A stretch of DNA of 22,500 nt from Symbiodinium natans (GCA_905221605.1 CAJNDS010002405.1:30001-52500), one strand, 5' to 3'. Shown: positions 1-6,775, counted from the first letter of the stretch. Translations and numbers: made by a program. Notes: generated by a model from the sequence alone, not told the origin.

Positions 1-50
1 GTCGCAAAGAAGACTTGTGTCCCAAATAAGCTAGGGCGGAAAGCTACAGC

Positions 51-182
51 ATGAGGTTCTTGCGGGCAGTCAGCACTGAAAGACATAAGTGTTTCCACAT
101 GAACGATCGCACGCCACGCCCTTCTTTGCTGGTCCTCACGGAAGCCACCACACTGTACCGCCATGCACGAAGCTGTCCTTAG
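51..182 (+). CDS. possible small open frame, 43 codons
   Basis: ATG at 51 opens a frame beginning MRFLRAVSTERHK that ends at TAG 180-182, immediately before the first telomere-like tract. Composition is unremarkable and no family is recognised. It may be part of an exon cut by the window edge, or chance. Confidence 0.2.
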   Translation: MRFLRAVSTERHKCFHMNDRTPRPSLLVLTEATTLYRHARSCP

Positions 183-215
183 GCGGTTTTAGGGCTTAGG
201 CTTAGGGTCTCTCAG

Positions 216-319
216 GCGGGCGGCTGCGACATTGTCCCCAACCTCATCCAGCGACTTCACATCCCTGGGGTTGCCAGGCAAAGCAGGGAAATCGGTAGTC
301 TCAACCGGGAGCCTTGCAG
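216..319 (+). CDS. putative internal exon, unknown protein
   Basis: The acceptor is TCTCTCAG at 208-215, just after a degenerate TTAGGG tract. The phase-0 frame contains CDIVPNLIQRLHIPGVAR followed by a polar stretch (REIGSLNREPC), typical of a folded helical segment. The 3' end is uncertain: a GT donor at 295 (GTAGTC) would shorten it to 294, while the frame stays protein-like to AG at 318-319. A second frame is also open from 232 to 426, which lowers confidence. Confidence 0.45.
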
Positions 320-340
320 GAAATTTTGAAAGCCTAGCAG

Positions 341-358
341 GGATCTGCAGGAGATGTC
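341..358 (+). CDS. possible 18-nt micro-exon
   Basis: It lies between the acceptor AGCCTAGCAG (331-340) and a consensus-like donor GTAAGC at 359, and encodes GSAGDV in phase 0. The flanks are good but the exon is too short to judge by composition. Confidence 0.22.
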
Positions 359-640
359 GTAAGCGCTCAGGGTCAAGGGTGAGGGTCGAAATTCTGCTGG
401 CTGGGCTTCCTTCTGACAAGCCATGACGTGAGGGCAGGGGAAAGGGTTACAAAAGTAGCTGAGTAGGCAACCTTTAACCTTTTTTGGGGGTATATCGAAT
501 CCTAACATCATAATGAAAGGCTAACCTTTTTTGGCCCAGGGTGCTCAGCAACAAGGTTCATAGCCCTGCGAAGCTGCATGTCAGCCTAGACCTCTCACTG
601 TAGCGGAAGGAATCCCCCAAAACCCTCAAATCCTAGCCAG

Positions 641-664
641 GCTTGCGGAAGTCCCGGGTGTCGG
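641..664 (+). CDS. putative 24-nt exon ending in a telomeric donor
   Basis: The upstream tract is CCCTCAAATCCTAGCCAG, a decayed CCCTAAA tract providing the acceptor. The exon ends at GTTTAG 665-670, the start of a TTTAGGG tract. A phase-1 frame reads LAEVPGV. It shows the recurrent CCCTAAA-exon-TTTAGGG arrangement on a small scale. Confidence 0.33.
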
Positions 665-927
665 GTTTAGGGTTTTGGGAGAAGTAAGGAGTGCCAGGAC
701 CCCCTTCTAGCCCTGCTTGGAGGTTCAGGGTTCAGGGCAAAAAGCTTCCGAAGTCCAGTAGAATCCACCATGACAAAATCTCTACCTGTACCATAACGCT
801 CGTTTGCGCGCCCTTAGTCGTTTAGGGCCGTAGAAACAAAACCCAGGATGGGAGCATGATTTAGACAATAATTGGCCCTATACACACCCTGACAGCCCAC
901 CACCCTGCTATTGACCTGAAATCACAG
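665..927. other. intron-like stretch with a MITE end fragment
   Basis: No convincing exon is seen. A short TTTAGGG tract opens it. GCTTGGAGGTTCAGGGT near 715-733 matches the terminal inverted repeat of the element at 14273-14423, so this may be a solo end. Confidence 0.4.
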
Positions 928-1065
928 TAAGAACTCCAGAATCCCAGAATTTTCGGGGGACCCCAATTGCAAACTCCACTTTGGGGGTTTCCCCTCCAAA
1001 AACAACAAGAAGGGATGTTGTTGTTTTTGGAAGGGGGGTTTACAATGAGGATTCTAGATTCTAGT
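928..1065. repeat. long imperfect palindrome (MITE-like hairpin)
   Basis: The inner arms CCAAAAACAACAA (996-1008) and TTGTTGTTTTTGG (1018-1030) are perfect complements around a 9-nt loop. Imperfect outer pairing continues through CCCC/GGGG, ATTGCAAAC/GTTTACAAT and AGAATCCCAGAAT/ATTCTAGATTCT. It looks like a small non-autonomous inverted-repeat element. Confidence 0.7.
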
Positions 1066-1201
1066 ATTTCGTGTGGTCTTTCAGGGATACCCCCATAACC
1101 CTAAACCCTAAACCCTAAACCTTAACCCCACCCTCCCACCTGCATATCCCTGGATCCTGCATCTCCCATTTTGCGAATGTCCATCTCGACTGAGGCTTCA
1201 G

Positions 1202-1261
1202 TGCATAGTAAGCCCGGCTGAGTCCGGGCGTCGACGATTTCACGTGCAGGCGTTCGGACAG
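1202..1261 (+). CDS. putative internal exon, 20 codons
   Basis: The acceptor is GAGGCTTCAG (to 1201) and the donor GTGCCT at 1262. The phase-0 frame reads CIVSPAESGRRRFHVQAFG plus Q. A CCCTAAA block lies upstream (1097-1122) and a TTTAGGG block downstream (1285-1317), the usual polarity. Confidence 0.5.
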
Positions 1262-1315
1262 GTGCCTTTGCATTGTTAAGAGCTTAGGGTTTAGGGTTTA
1301 GGGTTTAGGGTTTAG

Positions 1316-1361
1316 GGTCTGCGCGCTGTGCGAAGCGAGCATTTCAGGATGCGTTCCTCTG
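1316..1361 (+). CDS. putative exon after a telomeric acceptor
   Basis: It begins directly after TTTAG of a five-unit TTTAGGG block. The frame reads SARCAKRAFQDAFLW and stays open well past the GTTGAT donor at 1362. A competing acceptor ATTTCAG lies at 1341-1347. Confidence 0.35.
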
Positions 1362-1430
1362 GTTGATAAGCCTCAGACCCCAAACCCCAGTTTTGACCTT
1401 TGGTCTCAAGTTGTCGGTTCAGCGTTCAAG

Positions 1431-1507
1431 GTGCCCCGCAACACGAAAAAGGACCAAACGCCCCTATACTTGCAGGGCAGGGGGTACCACTCTTGGGGGA
1501 GTACAAG
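1431..1507 (+). CDS. putative internal exon, unknown protein
   Basis: The acceptor is AGCGTTCAAG (to 1430) and the donor AG|GTTTGC at 1508. The phase-0 frame contains VPRNTKKDQTPLYLQGRG and YHSWGST, a believable basic, aromatic segment. Another frame is open across the same stretch, so the frame choice is by composition. Confidence 0.5.
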
Positions 1508-1605
1508 GTTTGCAATGTTAGTAAGTTCCCAAGTTCTTACGTAGTGTGACCAAGTAGGATACCCCTAACCCTGAAACCCGAAACCCAAAACCCCTAAACC
1601 CATAG

Positions 1606-1715
1606 CCATGTTGAGACTCTTGGTACCAGAGGCAAAACACACCCTGGGCGACCTCACAGATCGAGCAGATGGCCAAAAAACTACCCTCGTGTCGATCAAT
1701 GGCAAGATCATGAGG
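1606..1715 (+). CDS. strong putative exon ending at a TTTAGGG donor
   Basis: The acceptor CCCATAG (to 1605) follows a decayed CCCTAAA tract, and the donor GTTTAG at 1716 is the first unit of the 8-mer telomeric array. The frame reads LRLLVPEAKHTLGDLTD, then a turn (RADGQK) and TTLVSINGKIMR, looking like a strand-turn-strand domain fragment. The in-frame ATG at 1608 could be a start, but the CATAG acceptor makes an internal exon as likely. Confidence 0.65.
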
Positions 1716-2039
1716 GTTTAGGGTTTTAGGGTTTTAGGGTTTAGGGTTTTAGGGTTTTAGGGTTTTAGGGTTTTAGGGTTTTAGGGTTTTAGGGTTTTAG
1801 GGTTTTAGGGTTTTAGGGTTTTAGGGTTTTAGGGTTTAGGGTTTTAGGGTTTTAGGGTTTTAGGGTTTTAGGCTTTTAGGGTTTTAGGGTTTTAGGGTTT
1901 TAGGGTTTTAGGGTTTTAGGGTTTTAGGGTTTTAGGGTTTTAGGGTTTTAGGGTTTTAGGGTTTTAGGGTTTTAGGGTTTTAGGGTTTTAGGGTTTTAGG
2001 GTTTAAGGGTTTAAGGGTTTAAGGGTTAAGGGTTTAGGG
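1716..2039 (+). repeat. TTTTAGGG (8-mer) telomere-like array
   Basis: About 37 units, nearly all TTTTAGGG, with single TTTAGGG units interspersed and one TTTTAGGC. The last part changes to three TTTAAGGG units and TTAAGGG. TTTTAGGG is the Chlamydomonas-type telomere motif. Elsewhere in the window the unit is TTTAGGG, so this is a local homogenised variant. Confidence 0.97.
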
Positions 2040-2048
2040 CAGGACCAG

Positions 2049-2140
2049 TAGTTGGTCACATCCGAACCGGAACTGTATCGGAAATGCTGGGGGCATGGCT
2101 TCTGCACTCCGCCGGCACCCTAAGGCAGCCACGCAACGCG
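2049..2140 (+). CDS. putative internal exon, 30 codons
   Basis: The acceptor GGACCAG (to 2048) lies just beyond the array and the donor is GTTTGG at 2141. The phase-2 frame reads VGHIRTGTVSEMLGAWLL followed by HSAGTLRQPRNA, an amphipathic helical segment. A second frame is open from the TTTAG at 2035, but its composition is less protein-like. Confidence 0.58.
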
Positions 2141-2186
2141 GTTTGGGTTTGCGGAGCCCTCTAACCTTAAATCCTATACCCCCAAG

Positions 2187-2227
2187 CCCCCCCCCCCCCC
2201 CCAAAAAAAAAAAAAAAAAAAAAAAAA
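2187..2227. repeat. C16-A25 homopolymer junction
   Basis: Sixteen C are followed directly by twenty-five A and then an A/T-rich tail. It could be decayed retroposon poly-A or a slippage tract. Exact lengths are prone to sequencing error. Confidence 0.9.
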
Positions 2228-2274
2228 CAATAAAAATAAAGGGCTCTAAAGAGACCCTATAAGCCCCAAACCCG

Positions 2275-2505
2275 TGCAAGCCCTAAACCAAACCCACTTT
2301 ACCCCAAACCCTAGACCCCTAAACGCCTGAACCCCTAAACCCCTAAACCCTCAACCCTGAACCCCAAAGCCCAAACCCTAAACCCCAAACCCTAAACCCT
2401 GAACCCTGAACCCTGGACCCTGGACCCTGGACCCTGGACCCTGGACCCTGAACCCTGAACCCTGAACCCTAAACCCTAAACCCAAACCCTAAACCCTAAA
2501 CCCAT
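2275..2505 (-). repeat. CCCTAAA array with an expanded CCCTGGA variant
   Basis: Degenerate and perfect CCCTAAA units cover about 230 bp. Near 2411-2449 a run of CCCTGGA units sits between CCCTGAA units, showing local amplification of a mutated unit. In the gene model it forms the 3' end of an intron. Confidence 0.95.
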
Positions 2506-2517
2506 CCAACCCCCAAG

Positions 2518-2624
2518 CGCTTTGGACGTGAAGGTGGGCCTGGTGGCGGACGTGCGCGATCGCGGCGGCCGATCTCTCTTGGGCCCCCCCGGGCGAAGCC
2601 AGGAGTCGACGGGCACTAAGCGGG
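2518..2624 (+). CDS. strong putative exon between inverted telomeric blocks
   Basis: The acceptor CCCCCAAG (to 2517) follows the CCCTAAA array and the donor GTTTAG at 2625 starts a TTTAGGG block. The phase-1 frame reads ALDVKVGLVADVRDRGG then RSLLGPPGRSQESTGTKR: an alternating hydrophobic strand, then a Gly/Pro/Ser-rich linker. It is GC-rich, unlike the introns. Confidence 0.62.
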
Positions 2625-2889
2625 GTTTAGGGTTTAGGGTTTAGGGTTTAGGGTTGGGGCATATTCGGGTTTGGGGTTCAATTGGGGGTTTGGGGTCAGG
2701 GTTTTTTGGGGCGTGGGTTTTGGGGGTTTGGGGTTTAGGGTTTGGGGTTTCTTTGGGACGTGGGCAATATAGGGTTTAGCACATGGCATAGGGTTCAGGG
2801 TCCTTGTTAGGGTTTAGGGTTTAGGGTTTAGGGTTTAGGGTTTAGGGTTTAGGGTTTAGGGTTTAGGGTTTAGGGTTTAGGGTTTAGGG
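2625..2889 (+). repeat. TTTAGGG blocks with degenerate middle
   Basis: Four perfect units (2625-2654), a decayed TTTGGGG-rich middle, then ten to eleven perfect units (2812-2889). This would be a whole intron made almost only of G-strand telomeric repeat. Confidence 0.95.
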
Positions 2890-2896
2890 CCTTTAG

Positions 2897-2977
2897 TCCG
2901 ACTGTGACGTTCCGGCTACCAGGAGGAGGGAGCGCCGCAGCCACTCTCCCACTGCAGCGCGGCGCGGCGGGGCCGAA
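2897..2977 (+). CDS. putative exon, basic Arg/Ser-rich
   Basis: The acceptor is GCCTTTAG (to 2896) and the donor GAA|GTGAGA at 2978 is close to consensus. The frame contains TRRRERRSHSPTAARRGG, an RS-like basic low-complexity segment. Exactly 27 codons in phase 0. Confidence 0.52.
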
Positions 2978-3000
2978 GTGAGAGGGGGAGTGGAAGGGTT

Positions 3001-3069
3001 AGAGTTTAGGGTTTAGGGTTTAGGGTTTAGGGTTTAGGGTTTCGGGTTTAGGGTTTAGGGTTTAGGGTT
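3001..3069 (+). repeat. TTTAGGG block, about nine units
   Basis: Near-perfect units with one TTTCGGG variant. It follows the exon at 2897-2977 after a 23-nt unique stretch. Confidence 0.95.
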
Positions 3070-3081
3070 CAAGTTGCGTAG

Positions 3082-3134
3082 AAGGGAAGCTCGCTGGTGC
3101 GAAAAGCACCCGGGCCGCTCGCTTGCGTCAGCAT
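3082..3134 (+). CDS. putative short exon
   Basis: The acceptor is TTGCGTAG (to 3081) and the donor GTAGTC at 3135. The frame reads KGSSLVRKAPGPLACVS. A second frame over the same bases is also open, so support rests on splice flanks and composition. Confidence 0.33.
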
Positions 3135-3259
3135 GTAGTCCCACCCCAACCACCCAAACTATTCTCACTTAGGGTTTAGGGTTAGGGTTCACCCCCCCAA
3201 CCCCCTTCAAGGGGTGCTTTCTTGCTTTTTACTGTCTTCGAACTCCAAAGAGTGTTCAG

Positions 3260-3293
3260 GGGCCACCTGGAGTTTTCTGGAGTCTCAGCAGCG
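3260..3293 (+). CDS. possible 34-nt exon
   Basis: It lies between the acceptor GTGTTCAG (to 3259) and donor GTAGGG at 3294 and encodes GPPGVFWSLSS. The flanks are plausible. Confidence 0.28.
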
Positions 3294-3348
3294 GTAGGGG
3301 GTGCAGGGGCCTCGGCTTTTTTCTGCTCCCAATGATGGAAAGGGGCAG

Positions 3349-3486
3349 AGCTTCAAAAAGGGGAGGTCCCAGCCAGGGGGGCCCCGGGAGGGACCCAGGT
3401 GAAAAACCGTGGCGCAGAAGAGGGGGTCCCTGCAATTTGGCACCAGCGGGCCTACATCCATTACCCTCCCTCACGAAGACGCTCGG
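3349..3486 (+). CDS. strong putative exon, 45 codons
   Basis: The acceptor is AAGGGGCAG (to 3348) and the donor GTTTAG at 3487 opens a TTTAGGG tract. The frame reads LQKGEVPARGAPGG, TQVKNRGAEEGVPAIW and HQRAYIHYPPSRRRS: a Gly/Pro linker, then an aromatic-rich segment ending in basic residues. The frame upstream is closed by TGA, consistent with an intron border. Confidence 0.6.
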
Positions 3487-3531
3487 GTTTAGGTTCTAGG
3501 GTTTAGGGTTTAGGTCCGTGATGTTGCGTCA

Positions 3532-3770
3532 ACTTGGTTAGGTAGCCAAGTGGTCCCCTTCTCCCCTTTTTGGGTTCAAGGTTCCCTTGTAAAGTAACCA
3601 ACTTGGAATGTTGCCGCTTCAGTCGTTAATAGGGATTATAGTACCCCCGATTATGATCCCTATTAAGGACTGTTCGTATAAGCGGGAACATCCGACCCTC
3701 CAAAAAGGGTGGCCTTGTCAGAATATGGTTACTGGGCTACCCAGAGCTGCTGCTGTCCGGGATGGTCTTG
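3532..3770. repeat. nested inverted-repeat element, family H copy 1
   Basis: An inner hairpin has arms at 3621-3643 and 3649-3671 (AGTCGTTAATAGGGAT against AGTCCTTAATAGGGAT). An outer imperfect pair joins TTAGGTAGCCAAGTGG (near 3539) with CTGGGTAGCCCAGTAACC on the opposite strand near 3727-3745. CCAAAAAGGGTGGCC at 3700 recurs in the element near 10168-10300. Confidence 0.65.
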
Positions 3771-3816
3771 TCAACTTGACTCCGGCTAGAAACCCTGAAC
3801 CCCAGGAAACCCTAAG

Positions 3817-3946
3817 CCATGGGGATTTTTGGGCCTTTGCTGGGCTTCTGCGATGCTGTGACTTCGAGGGCTTCCAGGCTTGGAAGTTGAGGGTCGCAGG
3901 AGTTTTGGCTTCCCAAACCTCAACGTCTGGTTCCTCAACATCCCCT
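3817..3946 (+). CDS. putative exon, 43 codons
   Basis: The acceptor is AACCCTAAG (to 3816) and the donor CCT|GTTTCC at 3947. The phase-1 frame reads HGDFWAFAGLLRCCDFEG, FQAWKLRVAGVLAS and a Ser/Thr-rich tail. A downstream CCCTAAA block instead of TTTAGGG makes it an exception to the usual polarity. Confidence 0.42.
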
Positions 3947-3957
3947 GTTTCCACACT

Positions 3958-4050
3958 AAATCCTAAGCCCTAAAGCCTAAACCCTAAACTCTCTTCCTAA
4001 ACCCTAAACCCTAAATCCTAAACCCTAAACCCTAAACCCTAAACCCTAAA
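3958..4050 (-). repeat. CCCTAAA block
   Basis: Degenerate units grade into five or six perfect CCCTAAA units next to the following exon's acceptor. The decay is at the far end. Confidence 0.95.
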
Positions 4051-4062
4051 CCCCCCCAAAAG

Positions 4063-4133
4063 CAAGGCTCCGCGGGCGGCTCCAGCATGCAGCCCTTGAG
4101 TTGCTTCGGCTCATGCGGGCCAGAGCAGGACGG
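4063..4133 (+). CDS. putative exon, Gly/Ser/Cys-rich
   Basis: The acceptor CCCAAAAG (to 4062) follows CCCTAAA units and the donor GTTTAG at 4134 starts TTTAGGG units. The phase-0 frame reads QGSAGGSSMQPLSCFG then SCGPEQD. It has the canonical C-strand-exon-G-strand layout. Confidence 0.52.
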
Positions 4134-4237
4134 GTTTAGGGTTTAGGGTTTAGGGTTTCGGATTTAGGGTTTAGGGTTTAGGGCTTAGGGTTTAGGGTTT
4201 AGGGTTTAGGGTTTAGGGCTTAGGGCTTAGGGTTCAG
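4134..4237 (+). repeat. TTTAGGG block with TTAGGGC variants
   Basis: About fourteen units. TTTCGGA and GCTTAGG variants cluster, and the end decays into GGTTCAGGG. Confidence 0.95.
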
Positions 4238-4500
4238 GGTCTGTGGTTGAGGGCACCATGGTTGTAGGGATTCTGGTCGAAGTGCCCCATGTATGATTGT
4301 CGTTCGAGTCCGGCCGAGCCCTAGCCCGCCATTGGAAAGGGGCTAGCAGGGCCATTGAACCTTATTGTTGAACTTTGCCTGAACTTCAAAAACCCACGAA
4401 AATCTCTGCACCTGACCCGAACCGCTGCCGACCACTTCGTCACAGTCTTTTGGTTTGATTTCCTATACCCTAATTTGGGATAATTGCCCCTTATACTAGC

Positions 4501-4551
4501 AGTCCTTAAAGGGAAATTTCAGTACCCCTATTATATTCCCTTGCAAGGACT
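4501..4551. repeat. short hairpin, family H core
   Basis: Arms AGTCCTTAAAGGGA (from 4501) and TCCCTTGCAAGGACT (to 4551) face a CCCCTATTA loop. This is the same plan as the inner hairpin at 3621-3671, including the AGTCCTTAA end and the GTACCCC loop. The flanks 4238-4500 hold no clear exon. Confidence 0.6.
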
Positions 4552-4598
4552 AATAGGGGGGAACGCCCCAAACCCTCAGCCTTAAAGAGCTCCCGCAG

Positions 4599-4709
4599 GC
4601 GGGCCCATGCACGGGGCGTGGTCGCACGAGCTGCTCCTAAACTTCTACGCCCGCCGCGGGGGTCAGCCACGGCTCTATGAGCACAAGGTGCCTTTTGAAG
4701 TCTGCGAGG
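4599..4709 (+). CDS. strong putative exon, 36 codons
   Basis: The acceptor is CTCCCGCAG (to 4598) and the donor GTTTGG at 4710. The phase-2 frame reads GPMHGAWSHELLLNFYAR then RGGQPRLYEHKVPFEVCEG. The helix HELLLNFYARRGG followed by a charged/aromatic segment is among the most protein-like in the window. Family not recognised. Confidence 0.68.
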
Positions 4710-4870
4710 GTTTGGGGGGTTTAGGCTTTATAGGGGTTTGTAGGGGTTAGGGTTCAGGGGTCTCGGTTTTTCGGTTGAGGGTTCAGGGGTTTAGGGTTTA
4801 TGGTTAGGGTTTAGGGGTAGAGAGAGAGAGAGAGAGGTTTAGGGGTGTAGGTTTTAGGGTTTACATAGGG
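4710..4870 (+). repeat. decayed TTTAGGG tract with (GA)n
   Basis: Highly degenerate G-strand repeat (TTTAGGC, TTTGTAG, TTAGGGG) interrupted by about nine GA repeats at 4819-4836. It looks like an old block. Confidence 0.85.
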
Positions 4871-4895
4871 TTGAAGGGCTACCGGACGTGCTTAG

Positions 4896-4958
4896 CAGGT
4901 GGCAACAAGGGCAAGAGTTCAGGGCTCAGGGGCTACGATGGATGAAGGGCTCGGGGAG
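4896..4958 (+). CDS. putative 63-nt exon
   Basis: The acceptor is GACGTGCTTAG (to 4895) and the donor GAG|GTTTCAG at 4959. Exactly 21 codons reading QVATRARVQGSG then ATMDEGLGE. A longer open frame (4888-5070) covers the area but looks like decayed repeat. Confidence 0.45.
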
Positions 4959-4988
4959 GTTTCAGAACGAAGGGCTTGAAAGACTCAG

Positions 4989-5034
4989 AGTTCAGAGGGT
5001 TGAGGGCCCGTTTTCTGCAAACTTCAGATGCGAA
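4989..5034 (+). CDS. putative short exon
   Basis: The acceptor is AAGACTCAG (to 4988) and the donor AA|GTACAC at 5035. The frame reads FRGLRARFLQTSDA. Its phase does not match the preceding candidate as drawn, so one border of this pair is wrong or one exon is false. Confidence 0.38.
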
Positions 5035-5110
5035 GTACACACGTGCCGTCAGGTCCACAGTGGTGGCTGAAGTCGGGTGGTAGTAGTCCAGTGACCGCGG
5101 CCTGCTGCAG

Positions 5111-5174
5111 AAGGGCTTAATTAGATTATCTAATACGTTACATGCCGCCCCGTACTGGCCGCCATGGGAAGTAC
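5111..5174 (+). CDS. putative exon with consensus donor
   Basis: The acceptor GGCCTGCTGCAG (to 5110) is pyrimidine-rich and the donor GTAAGT at 5175 is perfect. It is the only open frame of three: KGLIRLSNTLHAAPYW then PPWEV. The splice signals are the best non-telomeric pair in this part. Confidence 0.55.
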
Positions 5175-5396
5175 GTAAGTCCTCAACCCTTGAAGGCCGA
5201 AGCTCATCTGTTTATATCTGTTTGTTTAGTTGCGCCCAACCACCCTCCCCCTCTCCCCTGCAATTTATGGACTAGGGTAGCCAAACAACCCTCACTATGC
5301 GACTTCCTGTCGTGAGACTTTGGCGAGGTCGGACCCTACGCCCCGCCGCAGATCCCTAGATCCTAAACCCGAAGCCCTAAGTCCTGAACGCAACAG

Positions 5397-5542
5397 GACC
5401 TGTCAGCCCTCACGCTACTGCTCGTCCCGGCCTCTGGGGGCGGGCGGCTGCTTGTCCGATGCGGGGATGCCCTCCGGCCGATTTCTGCGACGCGCTGGCG
5501 CAGGACTTTTTCCTTACAGGGTTCGAAAAGGATTCGAAGAGG
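5397..5542 (+). CDS. putative long exon, 48 codons
   Basis: The acceptor is GAACGCAACAG (to 5396), downstream of decayed CCCTAAA, and the donor GTTTAG at 5543 starts TTTAGGG units. All three frames are open over part of it. I prefer the one ending PADFCDALAQDFFLTG then FEKDSKR, whose 3' half looks like a surface helix. A frame with LTLLLVPASGGGRLLVRC is the main alternative. Confidence 0.5.
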
Positions 5543-5666
5543 GTTTAGGGTTTAGGGCTTAGACCCAAAGGTTTCCCTCTCTCGAGGCAAGTTTTGCTTT
5601 TGCAAGCGTTTTCGGGTTTCGCTTAGGTTTGTGTTTGGGTTTTTTGCCGGTGGAGGGGTCTTGCAG

Positions 5667-5722
5667 CCCGCCCCACAAGCGGCCACAGTGCTTCCCTGCT
5701 CTGGCAGTTTAGTGGCTGGAGG
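5667..5722 (+). CDS. putative short exon
   Basis: The acceptor GGGGTCTTGCAG (to 5666) is good and the donor is GTTTAC at 5723. The frame reads PAPQAATVLPCSGSLVAG. A CCCTAAA-type tract follows (5725-5775), contrary to the usual order. Confidence 0.4.
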
Positions 5723-5963
5723 GTTTACCCCTAAACACAACACTCTAAACTCTAAACCCTGAACCCTATAAAGCCCTGAACCCTACAAAAACACAAAAAC
5801 CCGATTAGACCCTATAGCCTATAAATAAAGCCCAGTAAAACCTTAAGCCCTTTTGGCTCAAGCGAAAGCTTGGACTCCGAGCAGCAGTACTCTTCCCATG
5901 CCTTAAAGCTTGCTGGTCGAGATCATCACCGTGTGACTGACCTCCTAATGTTGGGCTTTGCAG

Positions 5964-6096
5964 TATGTGTCATCTACTCGTCTTGAACAGGGATCGTCTG
6001 GAGTCAGAGAAGTGTTCACCTTGGCCCAGAGTGGTGTATCTCTTCGATGGACATTGAATCCTTGCCAGTCTTGTGCGAGTGTGCTAAAAACCCCAA
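5964..6096 (+). CDS. putative exon of lower GC, about 44 codons
   Basis: The acceptor is GGGCTTTGCAG (to 5963). The frame reads YVSSTRLEQGSSGVREV, FTLAQSGVSLRWTLN and PCQSCASVLK, open until TAA in the following CCCTAAA tract. The donor is unclear (GTTTTC at 6097 or GTGCTA at 6081). The composition is closer to the flanking introns than to other exons. Confidence 0.45.
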
Positions 6097-6210
6097 GTTT
6101 TCTGAGACTTCCCTAAACCCTAAGCCCTAAAACCCTAAAACCCTAAACCCTAAACCCTGAATCTTCTAAGCGTCTGAGACCTAAGCTTTGTTTTGCCTTT
6201 TGCACTCGAG

Positions 6211-6306
6211 GATCCTGCCCGGGGTCAAGTCCATGAGCCGGACTTCTGAGGCAGCTCCCGTGCTCGAAGCCTCGCACGCCCCCTCTAAAGCAAAGCTTGC
6301 TTTGGG
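6211..6306 (+). CDS. strong putative exon
   Basis: The acceptor is TTTTGCACTCGAG (to 6210) after a CCCTAAA block (6117-6160), and the donor GTTTAG at 6307 starts a seven-unit TTTAGGG block. The frame reads ILPGVKSMSRTSEAAPVL then EASHAPSKAKLAL: polar and Ala-rich. Canonical polarity. Confidence 0.58.
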
Positions 6307-6359
6307 GTTTAGGGTTTAGGGTTTAGGGTTTAGGGTTTAGGGTTTAGGGTTTAGGGTTC
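6307..6359 (+). repeat. TTTAGGG block, seven perfect units
   Basis: It starts exactly at the predicted donor and decays distally into GGTTCAGGAGTTTAG. Confidence 0.97.
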
Positions 6360-6493
6360 AGGAGTTTAGTTTGTGGTTGAAGAAGGTTCAGGCTTTAGAT
6401 GGCCTTAGGTTTCAGTCCACTTTCGACAAGGGTTTCGGGTCTCAACATTCGCCCATGAGAGAAGCCCAACCCTCAACCCCAACGAGTCGATAC

Positions 6494-6552
6494 CCTAGAC
6501 CCTAAACCCTAAACCCTAAACCCTAAACCCTAAACCCTAACCCCCTAACCCC
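6494..6552 (-). repeat. CCCTAAA block, seven units
   Basis: It forms the 3' arm of the intron whose 5' arm is the TTTAGGG block at 6307. The two arms could pair over about 45 bp with a loop of roughly 135 nt. Confidence 0.95.
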
Positions 6553-6578
6553 AAACCCCAAACAGATCCAAACCCCAG

Positions 6579-6648
6579 ATCCTAAACCCGTGGCGCTTTC
6601 AAAGCCGACCAGAGCCTTCGGAATCCCATGCGAAGAAGCCACAAAAGG
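6579..6648 (+). CDS. strong putative exon
   Basis: The acceptor is CCAAACCCCAG (to 6578) and the donor GTTTAG at 6649. The phase-2 frame reads VALSKPTRAFGIPCEEA then TKG. Telomeric blocks flank it in the canonical orientation. Confidence 0.55.
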
Positions 6649-6722
6649 GTTTAGGGTTGAGGGTTTAGGAAACTCAGGGTTTCGGCTCCCTCGGCTCTCA
6701 GGTTTCGAGTTTCGGGGCTAGG

Positions 6723-6775
6723 GTTGAGGGTTTAGGGTTTAGGGTTTAGGGTTTCTTGACCCTAAACCCTAAACC
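6723..6775. repeat. head-to-head TTTAGGG / CCCTAAA junction
   Basis: Four TTTAGGG units are followed after the 8-nt spacer TTCTTGAC by two CCCTAAA units. It is a near-perfect palindrome, able to fold into a tight hairpin inside the predicted intron between 6648 and 6819. Confidence 0.9.

Noticed and set aside
1716-2039. A true chromosome end
   Set aside because: Unique and exon-like sequence lies on both sides and blocks alternate in orientation throughout, so these are interstitial repeats.
2034-2279. Minus-strand ORF with polyphenylalanine and polyglycine
   Set aside because: It is produced by the A25 and C16 homopolymers.
2275-2505. CRISPR-like array because of regular short repeats
   Set aside because: Units are 7-mers without spacers, i.e. 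telomeric tandem repeats.
3608-3973. Single 121-codon ORF as an intact gene
   Set aside because: Its first half runs through the inverted-repeat element and its end (NPKP-stop) is translated CCCTAAA. Only 3817-3946 looks coding.
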